Source: Candidatus Uhrbacteria bacterium
GTDB taxonomy: Bacteria > Patescibacteriota > Patescibacteriia > 2-12-FULL-60-25
Length of the DNA: 7,167 nt
NCBI GenBank assembly: GCA_009691315.1
Contig: SICT01000059.1
Coordinates: 1 to 7,167 of the forward strand
Direction of reading: 5' to 3'
In this document: piece after piece, positions 1 through 4,955 of the stretch
How the letters are laid out: each line of letters starts with the position of its first letter
Numbering within the stretch: position 1 is the first letter of the stretch
Made by a program: the position numbers and the translations under genes
Notes under the pieces: generated by a model
Told to the model about the DNA's origin: nothing
What the model saw: the letters and a program-made list of their open reading frames with translations, nothing else
Databases searched by the model: none

Positions 1-287
1 AAAACACGTTTCAAAATCAATCGAGAACGCTCATCTGGCTCTAGAACTGTGAGTTCAATTCCAGATCGCTCAGCTAAAAGCTTAGTCAACAGTCCCGTAC
101 CAGCTCCCAACTCTAAGACGAAAATCTTACGACCAGCCTCTTTCCGATATTGATCTAATCGACGTACTAATTCTGCACGCATTTCCATGTAATAAGCGTG
201 CTGTTCTTCATTTATATGATAGTCCTCTAAATTAGAGTAGCAAGAAACCGGGAAGATATTTGAGGTGAGTTTTTTATATGTCATCAT
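1..287 (-). CDS. Class I SAM-dependent methyltransferase, N-terminal part (cut by window edge)
   Basis: This gene is too incomplete to have a stop in the window; about 95 codons are visible. The protein begins MMTYKKLTSN and shows the SAM-binding motif I VLELGAGTG at residues 57-65. A hydrophobic strand follows and ends in acidic LEPDE at 82-86, the usual position of the residue that contacts the ribose of SAM. This supports a Rossmann-fold class I methyltransferase. The substrate cannot be told because the specificity-determining C-terminal part is missing. Residues 15-50 form a charged, probably helical lead-in. Two adjacent ATG codons (285-287 and 282-284) are possible starts. Neither has a Shine-Dalgarno sequence, and both sit inside a palindromic operator. 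The gene diverges from the TrmB-like regulator, which probably controls it. The family call is firm; the role is unknown. Confidence 0.85.
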   Translation of the reverse strand, partial: MMTYKKLTSNIFPVSCYSNLEDYHINEEQHAYYMEMRAELVRRLDQYRKEAGRKIFVLELGAGTGLLTKLLAERSGIELTVLEPDERSRLILKRV

Positions 288-299
288 ATTTTGATGACA
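279..299. promoter_or_regulatory. Palindromic operator 1 (TGTCATCA-N5-TGATGACA)
   Basis: A perfect inverted repeat with 8-bp arms and a 5-bp AT-only centre (TATTT). It covers both candidate ATG codons of the divergent methyltransferase and that gene's predicted transcription start. A bound protein here would block initiation directly. A second copy lies with its centre 46 bp to the right. The likely ligand is the TrmB-like protein encoded next to it, since such winged-helix dimers bind palindromes of this size; that assignment is inference. Confidence 0.75.
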
Positions 300-301
300 A
301 T

Positions 302-330
302 AATATAACGCAAATGTTTGTTTTTGTCAA
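302..330 (-). promoter_or_regulatory. Predicted sigma70-type promoter of the methyltransferase
   Basis: On the minus strand a perfect -35 hexamer TTGACA (325-330) is followed by a 17-bp spacer and the -10 hexamer TATATT (302-307). Transcription would start near position 295, only about 8-11 bases before the ATG codons at 287 and 284, giving a nearly leaderless mRNA. The -35 lies in operator 2 and the start site in operator 1. Confidence 0.6.
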
Positions 331-345
331 TATATATTGATGACA
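325..345. promoter_or_regulatory. Palindromic operator 2 (imperfect copy of operator 1)
   Basis: This 21-bp element has the same length and outer bases as operator 1. The right arm TGATGACA is identical, and the left arm reads TGTCAATA instead of TGTCATCA. The centre is AT-only. It contains the predicted -35 hexamers of both divergent promoters: TTGACA read on the minus strand at 325-330, and TTGATG on the plus strand at 337-342. Binding here could therefore silence both genes at once. The left-arm difference creates the perfect TTGACA, so the site may trade operator strength for promoter strength. Confidence 0.7.
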
Positions 346-365
346 GATGAAATCTGCGCTATTCT
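337..365 (+). promoter_or_regulatory. Predicted promoter of the TrmB-like regulator gene
   Basis: TTGATG (337-342), a 17-bp spacer and TATTCT (360-365) each match four of six consensus bases. The transcription start would fall about 372, three bases before the ATG at 375, so the transcript would be essentially leaderless. That agrees with the lack of any Shine-Dalgarno sequence. Operator 2 covers the -35, which suggests autoregulation. The call is weaker than for the divergent promoter. Confidence 0.4.
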
Positions 366-374
366 ATTTACATT

Positions 375-1124
375 ATGGATCTAAAACACACTCTCAAGAC
401 CCTGGGCCTGTCAAAAAATGAAACGGAAGTCTATCTCACCCTTCTAGAACAAGGGGTTGTGCAGGCCGGTCCCCTCATAGCAAAAACAAAGCTCCATCGG
501 ATGCTGGTTTATAATGCTCTCGATCATTTGACCCAGGAAGGGTTGGTCTCCGTTATTCATAAAAAAAATATTCGCCTCTTCCAAACAACGGATCCTGTTG
601 CTTTACTTGAAAAAGCTCACCGGATTTATGAATTAGCCCAAAATGTTTTGCCGGAACTGCGCCGTCTGCAACAAAAACAAGAGCAACTGGTTACTGTGCG
701 CACGCTCATCGGTCCAGAAGGATTTCGTACCAATCTAGAAGAAATCATCGAATCCGCAGGACACTTCAAGAAAAAAGAAATCTGTATTATTGGTGGTGCC
801 AGAGATACGGATTTTTATGATGCGGCGGGAGAATGGTATCCGACCTACATCGCTCTTCTTGAGAAATCTTCTATTCACAAGCGCTTACTTGCCCCCGCTT
901 CCTATTCGTCAGAATTCAAAAAAAAATTTGCCGCAGAAAAATATACCGAACTTCAGACACTATCTTCTGGGTTGTCTTCTCCAACCTATACCCGCATGAC
1001 ACCGGAAATGGTTTCCATCGAACTGTACCATCCTCACATTGTTATTATTCAGATTCGCAGTCAGGTAATCGCCCAAGCTTATTTGGATTCATTTGAACTC
1101 TTGTGGAAAGCAACAAAACACTGA
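375..1124 (+). CDS. TrmB-like winged-helix transcriptional regulator
   Basis: This 249-residue protein starts MDLKHTLKTLGLSKNETEVY, the typical opening of the TrmB family, followed by a winged helix-turn-helix over about residues 1-71. The recognition helix is near 38-55 (KLHRMLVYNALDHL), and the wing (SVIHKKNIRLFQTT) near 59-72. A charged helix at about 75-104 looks like the dimerising coiled coil. Residues 105-245 form an effector or dimer domain with a strand ICIIGGARD at 136-144; I do not see which ligand it binds. TrmB proteins are best known as sugar-responsive regulators of archaea, but short versions of this kind also occur in bacteria, including candidate-phyla genomes. The ATG has no Shine-Dalgarno sequence and lies just after a predicted -10 box. 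Two palindromic operators upstream suggest that the protein represses itself and the divergent methyltransferase. The gene ends five bases before the end of yidD on the other strand. Confidence 0.85.
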   Translation: MDLKHTLKTLGLSKNETEVYLTLLEQGVVQAGPLIAKTKLHRMLVYNALDHLTQEGLVSVIHKKNIRLFQTTDPVALLEKAHRIYELAQNVLPELRRLQQKQEQLVTVRTLIGPEGFRTNLEEIIESAGHFKKKEICIIGGARDTDFYDAAGEWYPTYIALLEKSSIHKRLLAPASYSSEFKKKFAAEKYTELQTLSSGLSSPTYTRMTPEMVSIELYHPHIVIIQIRSQVIAQAYLDSFELLWKATKH

Positions 1125-1129
1125 ACAAT

Positions 1130-1402
1130 CTACTGCTTCTCCGGCACTGAATCTTCGCCGCCAGGACTCCACGGATGGCAACGTAGAATGCGCTTAAGCG
1201 TCAGCCAAGAGCCTCTGATTAAACCAAATCTATCCAGGGCTTGATATCCGTACTCCGAGCAGGTCGGATGAAAACGGCAGACTTGGTAGGGATAAAATTT
1301 TGCGAGCGGGCCATGATCAAGGGATAAGGTACGCTGATAGATGACGATTAAAATCTGACCGATGCGACTCGGAATGCGCACGAGCTGAAAAAAAAATCTC
1401 AT
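1130..1402 (-). CDS. yidD: Membrane protein insertion efficiency factor YidD
   Basis: The 90-residue protein carries the family core almost without change: CRFHPTCSEYGYQAL (42-56) and RCHPWSPGGEDSVP (74-87), with the three conserved cysteines at 42, 48 and 75. The N-terminal helix (about 1-27) is amphipathic with basic residues, as expected for peripheral attachment to the inner face of the membrane. YidD proteins assist insertion of membrane proteins, working with the YidC insertase. Length is usual for the family. It is the third gene of the rpmH-rnpA-yidD operon and starts two bases after the rnpA stop, so it is probably translated by coupling; no Shine-Dalgarno sequence is visible. It ends with TAG. 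The yidC gene that commonly follows is not here. Confidence 0.95.
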   Translation of the reverse strand: MRFFFQLVRIPSRIGQILIVIYQRTLSLDHGPLAKFYPYQVCRFHPTCSEYGYQALDRFGLIRGSWLTLKRILRCHPWSPGGEDSVPEKQ

Positions 1403-1404
1403 AT

Positions 1405-1812
1405 TTATTTATTTTGAAAAACAACTGAACTTGACTTGCGTGCTTTTAAATTTTTTCGTGGTTGGGGCGGACGCGAGAGCGCTTCAGGAATTTTTTCAAA
1501 AGCGTGACGGACAGCAGAAACTAGTTCTTGAAAATTAATCTCCTTTGCTTCTGGCTTCGCGATAAAAAGCAGGTCCATCTTCTTAGGCCAATCTGTCTTC
1601 ACGGCACGCAATGCTTCGCGTAAACGACGTTTCGTGCGGTTGCGAGCGACCGCGGTCTTAAAAATTTTGGCAGAAGTTACAAAGCCGACTTTTGTCGGTG
1701 CTTGGCTTTCCCGAAAACGTAAAGTGAACAATGGCCCAAAAACGACCCGTCCTTTTTGCGACAAAAGTGCGAAATCTTTCGCGCGGCGCAGGCGATCTGG
1801 TCGAACGAGCAT
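1405..1812 (-). CDS. rnpA: Ribonuclease P protein component
   Basis: This is the small basic protein that binds the RNase P RNA and helps it recognise and cleave the 5' leader of precursor tRNAs. The 135-residue sequence shows the signature RNR motif ARNRTKRRLREALR at 56-69. Before it comes the strand VGFVTSAKIFKTAV (42-55), and early on LRRAKDFALLSQKGR (8-22) forms the usual first helix. At 135 residues it is somewhat longer than common RnpA (about 110-120). The extra length is a basic tail from about residue 112 (SRPPQPRKNLKARK) that is probably disordered. Its ATG shares one base with the rpmH stop codon (TAATG), so translation is likely coupled to L34 synthesis; no separate Shine-Dalgarno sequence is seen. 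Confidence 0.96.
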   Translation of the reverse strand: MLVRPDRLRRAKDFALLSQKGRVVFGPLFTLRFRESQAPTKVGFVTSAKIFKTAVARNRTKRRLREALRAVKTDWPKKMDLLFIAKPEAKEINFQELVSAVRHAFEKIPEALSRPPQPRKNLKARKSSSVVFQNK

Positions 1813-1976
1813 TATTTTCGACGAGTATTGACGGTTTTGACCGCGATACGATGGCGGCCTTTAGCCCGGCGGCGAGCTAGAACTTGACGCCCTGCGCGCG
1901 TTTGCATGCGTTTTAAAAAGCCATGCACGCGAGCATAGCGCCTCTTTTTTGGTTGATAGGTTCTTTTGGTAGCCAT
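1812..1976 (-). CDS. rpmH: 50S ribosomal protein L34
   Basis: A 54-residue, strongly basic protein beginning MATKRTYQPKKRRYARVHGF, followed by LKRM and the highly conserved VLARRRAKGRHRIAV (32-46). This is the L34 signature, a small protein of the large ribosomal subunit. It has two extra N-terminal residues compared with the common MKRTYQP start, and a short C-terminal addition (KTVNTRRK). It is the first gene of the minus-strand rpmH-rnpA-yidD operon that diverges from dnaA, the classic arrangement at bacterial origins. Its TAA overlaps the rnpA ATG by one base. No Shine-Dalgarno sequence precedes the ATG; a predicted promoter lies directly upstream. Confidence 0.97.
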   Translation of the reverse strand: MATKRTYQPKKRRYARVHGFLKRMQTRAGRQVLARRRAKGRHRIAVKTVNTRRK

Positions 1977-1988
1977 AGGAATGTGGAG

Positions 1989-2017
1989 ATGCTAGCAAGA
2001 TCAAAGCATTTTGGCAA
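1989..2017 (-). promoter_or_regulatory. Predicted extended -10 promoter of rpmH-rnpA-yidD
   Basis: On the minus strand TTGCCA (2012-2017, five of six consensus bases) is followed by a 17-bp spacer and TAGCAT (1989-1994, four of six). The spacer ends in TGC, giving an extended -10 TGn motif. Transcription would start near 1982, leaving a leader of about six bases before the rpmH ATG at 1976. Confidence 0.5.
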
Positions 2018-2033
2018 CTGTCTGCCTATATCC

Positions 2034-2071
2034 TGTTGATAAATATCAATCTTATCCACAAATCATCCACA
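2034..2071. promoter_or_regulatory. DnaA-box cluster upstream of dnaA (part of oriC)
   Basis: It contains a perfect DnaA box TTATCCACA at 2052-2060. A one-mismatch box TCATCCACA follows at 2063-2071 in the same orientation and 11 bp further on. A third box at 2034-2042 reads TTATCAACA on the minus strand, also one mismatch. The cluster sits between the divergent rpmH and dnaA genes, immediately before a TTGACA element that probably drives dnaA. DnaA bound here could both help build the origin complex and repress its own gene, as is known for many bacteria. Confidence 0.8.
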
Positions 2072-2074
2072 GAT

Positions 2075-2103
2075 TTGACAGCTGTTTGCAAACTTGAAAT
2101 TAT
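2075..2103 (+). promoter_or_regulatory. Predicted dnaA promoter
   Basis: A perfect -35 hexamer TTGACA (2075-2080) is followed by a 17-bp spacer and AATTAT (2098-2103), which matches four of six -10 bases. The predicted start near 2110 leaves a leader of about 45 bases to the dnaA ATG. DnaA boxes end four bases upstream of the -35, consistent with autoregulation. The -10 is weak, so the exact start is uncertain. Confidence 0.45.
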
Positions 2104-2155
2104 CAACTCATCTTCAATTTATTTTGTTCTTTGGCTAAATCCTCACTTTCTCTCT

Positions 2156-3559
2156 ATGGATCTGCAAGCCCTTTGGCAAACCACGCTTGGCGAGCTTGAG
2201 CTCACCTTATCCAAGGCAAATTTTACGACCTGGTTCAGGAATACCTTTATTGGCTCCTTTGAAAACGGACGAATCACCGTATCTGTCCCCAACACATTTA
2301 CCAAATCCTGGCTTGAACAAAAATATCATGCCGCCATTCTTAAGGCTCTACGCTCAACGACCAATCAAGGTGTACGCGAGGTACATTATCGAGTGGAGGT
2401 TAAAAATACGACGGTTTTGCCACTCGAATCCATCGCCGCAGAAGCACTTGATCAAATGCAGGCCTCTGCTCCAGAGATGGCTGAGACCGTCAGCGCGGGT
2501 CCAGGCAGAGACATTGGGCTCAATCCTCGCTATGTCTTTAAAAACTTCGTGGTAGGGAAAAATAACGAACTGGCACACGCCGCCTGTATGGCCATTGCTG
2601 CCAAACCTGGTGATACATACAACCCACTGTTTATCTACGGTGGAGCCGGCATGGGTAAAACCCATCTTCTCCAGGCGATCGGCCATCATCTGGCAGCAAA
2701 TTTCCCTGGATTACGTATCCGTTATGCGACCTGCGAGCGGTTTACGAATGAATTTATTCAAGCGGTCAGGAGCGGTCGTGGCAATGAATTTAAAGAAATG
2801 TACCGGAATATCGATGCTTTGTTAATCGATGATGTGCAATTTTTAAGTGGGAAAGAAGGGACTCAGGAAGAATTCTTTAATACATTCAATGCTCTACACC
2901 AAAATAATAAGCAAATCGTGATTACCTCGGATCGACCACCTAAAGATATCCAAACCCTCGAAAGCCGTATGGTGTCACGCTTGGAATGGGGCATGTTGAC
3001 GGATATCTCCATGCCAGACTTTGAAACACGCGTAGCGATTCTCCAAACCAAAGCCCGTGAAAAAACTTATCCTTTATCTACGGAAATCCTGCATGCGATG
3101 GCTGGAGCCATTCAATCGAATGTGCGTGAACTTGAAGGCGCACTCAACAAGGTTATTGCCTATCATCAATTTAAAAACATTCAGCCCTGCATAAGTACGG
3201 TGCAGTCACTCTTACAAAGCTTTGCCCCAAACGTCAGCAAGCACAGCATTACTGCACGCCACCTGCTTGAGGTCGTCACCCGCCACTATGATATTTCGCT
3301 TGATAACATCCTGAGCAAGAGTCGGGAACGCCGTTTTGCCTTTCCACGGCAGGTCGCTATGTATCTTCTGCGGGAAGAGATTAAATGTTCATTTCCAACG
3401 ATCGGCAGCCATATCGGTGGCCGTGATCACACGACTGCCATGCATGCCTGCCACAAGATCACAGACCTGGTCAAAGAGAATGAGCAACTGAAGCGGGATT
3501 TGGTTATGATGCGTGAACGTCTATATAGTCAACCTACCCTGTCTTCGGTGCGCGCTTAA
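2156..3559 (+). CDS. dnaA: Chromosomal replication initiator protein DnaA
   Basis: DnaA is the AAA+ ATPase that binds DnaA boxes at oriC, melts the DNA and recruits the helicase. From the ATG at 2156 the protein has 467 residues, normal for the family. Domain I is about 1-82 and the linker (domain II) is short, about 83-122. The AAA+ domain shows Walker A GGAGMGKTH (162-170), Walker B ALLIDDVQF (221-229), sensor 1 IVITSDRPP (254-262), the arginine-finger segment SRLEWG (274-279; usually SRFxWG) and sensor 2 NVRELEGAL (322-330). Domain IV carries the DNA-binding signature GGRDHTTAMHACHKI (421-435). The reading frame is open upstream to a TTG at 2036, but that stretch contains DnaA boxes and the promoter and has no family similarity. 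MDLQALWQTTL aligns as the normal N-terminus. No Shine-Dalgarno sequence is seen; the bases before ATG are pyrimidine-rich. Confidence 0.97.
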   Translation: MDLQALWQTTLGELELTLSKANFTTWFRNTFIGSFENGRITVSVPNTFTKSWLEQKYHAAILKALRSTTNQGVREVHYRVEVKNTTVLPLESIAAEALDQMQASAPEMAETVSAGPGRDIGLNPRYVFKNFVVGKNNELAHAACMAIAAKPGDTYNPLFIYGGAGMGKTHLLQAIGHHLAANFPGLRIRYATCERFTNEFIQAVRSGRGNEFKEMYRNIDALLIDDVQFLSGKEGTQEEFFNTFNALHQNNKQIVITSDRPPKDIQTLESRMVSRLEWGMLTDISMPDFETRVAILQTKAREKTYPLSTEILHAMAGAIQSNVRELEGALNKVIAYHQFKNIQPCISTVQSLLQSFAPNVSKHSITARHLLEVVTRHYDISLDNILSKSRERRFAFPRQVAMYLLREEIKCSFPTIGSHIGGRDHTTAMHACHKITDLVKENEQLKRDLVMMRERLYSQPTLSSVRA

Positions 3560-3561
3560 CC

Positions 3562-3570
3562 TGCGGATAA
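3562..3570 (-). promoter_or_regulatory. DnaA box just downstream of dnaA
   Basis: The plus strand reads TGCGGATAA, which is TTATCCGCA on the minus strand, one mismatch from TTATCCACA. It starts three bases after the dnaA stop. A weaker relative (ATGTCCACA on the minus strand, two mismatches) lies at 3574-3582, 12 bp further on. Their placement beside dnaA, with opposite orientation to the boxes before dnaN, fits a role as accessory origin boxes. Confidence 0.5.
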
Positions 3571-3729
3571 CCTTGTGGACATCCTCTTTACAATATCTGG
3601 ATGAATCGTACGGTCCTTGCTAAGGTCAAATGACTTTTAAGAATATCCCGGTCTATCCCTAAGATATACGCATACCAACGTGGACAGAATTTATCGTTTT
3701 GAGCACCTGGATCTGGACATGCCAAACAC

Positions 3730-3747
3730 CTATCCCCACTATCCACA
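3730..3747 (+). promoter_or_regulatory. Tandem DnaA boxes next to the unwinding site
   Basis: Two nine-base units abut head to tail: CTATCCCCA (3730-3738, two mismatches) and CTATCCACA (3739-3747, one mismatch from TTATCCACA). The stronger copy is next to the C-run and DnaA-trios. In the characterised unwinding module, boxes in this position load DnaA onto the adjacent single strand. Confidence 0.65.
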
Positions 3748-3751
3748 CCCC

Positions 3752-3800
3752 TTACTACTATTATTGGTTTATATAAATTAATTTAATCCCTACTAATAAC
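3752..3800. other. DnaA-trio array and AT-rich unwinding element (DUE)
   Basis: After the tandem boxes and CCCC (3748-3751) the plus strand reads TTA CTA CTA TTA (3752-3763). Read 3' to 5', the complementary strand is AAT GAT GAT AAT: four consecutive DnaA-trios of the form 3'-(G/A)AT-5'. An almost pure A+T stretch (3768-3786) and TACTAATAAC follow. The order box, GC cluster, trios, AT-rich DNA is that of the bacterial origin unwinding system described in Bacillus subtilis. Strand separation would be expected to spread from here toward dnaN. Confidence 0.65.
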
Positions 3801-3818
3801 AATCAAGTTCAAGAACCT

Positions 3819-4949
3819 ATGATCTTCGCCTGTACACAAGAAAATCTTCTTCAAGGCTTGTCCTTGGTTAGCCATATTGCAGGGAAAAACGTCAACCTAC
3901 CTATTTTGAGCAATGTCTTACTGAAGACTGAAGACGGCGGGCTTAAGCTTTCCACAACTAATCTAGAAATGGCCATCTCGGCGCTTGTACGTGGACGAGT
4001 GGAGGCTCCTGGCGAATTCACTATTCCGGCTAAGTTGTTTCAGGATTACATCTCTCTTCTATCGTCTGGCAAGATTGAACTTGCTGTGAAGGGCGATACG
4101 CTCGAGATTCGCGCAGATGATAAAGTGACCCAGGTGAAAGGTATGGCCGCATCTGAATTTCCTGTTATCCCCAAGCTCGCCAAAGAGAGCGGTTATCGAC
4201 TGAAGGCGGATCTTTTGCGTCAAGCGATTGGGCAGTCGGTTTTTGCCGTATCCAGTTCAGAGTCTCGGCCTGAGCTTGCAGGAGTTGCCTGTTTTTTTCA
4301 CGGTCAAGCTGGTAAAGATCAGCTCGTCATGGCCGCGACCGATTCCTATCGCTTGGCAGAGAAGAAGGTGTCGCTTGTTGTCGGTAGTGACGGCGCAGAG
4401 GCACGGGTGATTATCCCGGCGAAAGCTATGCTTGAGATCGCGCGTATTCTCTCGGTTTACAGCGATGACTTGGATATGCCAGACGAAGTTGCTTGGCAGA
4501 TGACGGATAGCCAGTTTGTGCTTACCTATGGCAAGGTTGAACTCATCTCGCGTTTAATTGAAGGATCGTTTCCCGATTATCGCCAAATTATCCCGACGCA
4601 GTTTCGTTCGGAGTTTCAGGTGAGCCGTAGCGAGTTATCTAAGGCCATTCGGGCCGCTGCTCTGTTTACTCGACAGGGGCTGTTTGATATCCATTTTGAT
4701 CTAGGAGCTGACGGAACGCTGAAAGTGTCTTCTGCAGATACCGGCACAGGTGCGCACACGACAACGCTCAAAATAAACTCTTCCCAAGAAAACCGAGTGA
4801 CTCTGAATTATAAATATTTATCTGATGGTCTCGCTATCATGCCGGCAGATACCGTGACAGTACACATGATCGATGGGATGAATCCAGTCGTTATTACACC
4901 GGATGGAACTCAAGGTTTTCAATACGTGGTGATGCCGATCAGGCAATAA
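3819..4949 (+). CDS. dnaN: DNA polymerase III subunit beta (sliding clamp)
   Basis: The beta clamp is a ring-shaped dimer that tethers the replicative polymerase and many repair proteins to DNA. The 376-residue length is typical, enough for three clamp domains of about 120 residues. Recognisable segments are LPILSNVLLKTEDGGLKLSTTNLE (27-50 region), FPVIPKL (114-120), ATDSYRLAEKKV (173-184, part of the partner-binding groove), RLIEGSFPDYRQIIP (245-259), YLSDGL (333-338) and the C-terminal VMPIRQ, where MPMRL is usual. It follows dnaA in the same direction across the origin spacer and ends four bases from the end of the convergent PBP gene. ATG 3819 gives the expected N-terminus (MIFACTQENLLQGL). 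No Shine-Dalgarno sequence precedes it. Confidence 0.97.
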   Translation: MIFACTQENLLQGLSLVSHIAGKNVNLPILSNVLLKTEDGGLKLSTTNLEMAISALVRGRVEAPGEFTIPAKLFQDYISLLSSGKIELAVKGDTLEIRADDKVTQVKGMAASEFPVIPKLAKESGYRLKADLLRQAIGQSVFAVSSSESRPELAGVACFFHGQAGKDQLVMAATDSYRLAEKKVSLVVGSDGAEARVIIPAKAMLEIARILSVYSDDLDMPDEVAWQMTDSQFVLTYGKVELISRLIEGSFPDYRQIIPTQFRSEFQVSRSELSKAIRAAALFTRQGLFDIHFDLGADGTLKVSSADTGTGAHTTTLKINSSQENRVTLNYKYLSDGLAIMPADTVTVHMIDGMNPVVITPDGTQGFQYVVMPIRQ

Positions 4950-4955
4950 TTTTTT
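4933..4955 (+). terminator. Possible weak intrinsic terminator of dnaN
   Basis: A short stem TGCC / GGCA with the five-base loop GATCA (4933-4945) overlaps the last dnaN codons. It is followed by six T residues (4950-4955). The four-pair stem is short for a Rho-independent terminator, so this is tentative. It is the only hairpin-plus-T-run I noticed at the junction of the two convergent genes. Confidence 0.3.

Larger units (their letters stand above)
3560..3818. other. dnaA-dnaN intergenic segment, probable core of the replication origin
   Basis: This 259-bp spacer contains no credible gene. Its left edge has a DnaA-like box. Its right third has a tandem pair of boxes, a C-run, DnaA-trio triplets and an AT-rich tract, each listed separately. 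The stretch from about 3583 to 3728 shows no hairpin, repeat or box that I can support. Having boxes on both sides of dnaA is the bipartite origin layout known from Bacillus and some other bacteria. A dnaN promoter is probably within the final AT-rich part, but I see no convincing hexamer pair. Confidence 0.75.

Noticed and set aside
1122..1124. Possible UGA recoding (as in Gracilibacteria) at the end of the regulator gene
   Set aside because: The protein ends naturally at this TGA at a family-typical length; reading through would run antisense into yidD, and no other gene needs recoding.
1634..1831. Plus-strand open frame of 65 codons across rnpA
   Set aside because: It is antisense to the conserved RNR motif of rnpA and the rpmH end, with no start signal or family likeness.
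2036..2155. In-frame extension of dnaA to a TTG at 2036 (40 extra residues)
   Set aside because: The stretch contains DnaA boxes and a TTGACA promoter element, has no resemblance to DnaA, and MDLQALW at 2156 matches the normal DnaA start.
3652..3660. CTATCCCTA as a further DnaA box in the origin spacer
   Set aside because: Three mismatches from TTATCCACA and isolated from the other boxes.
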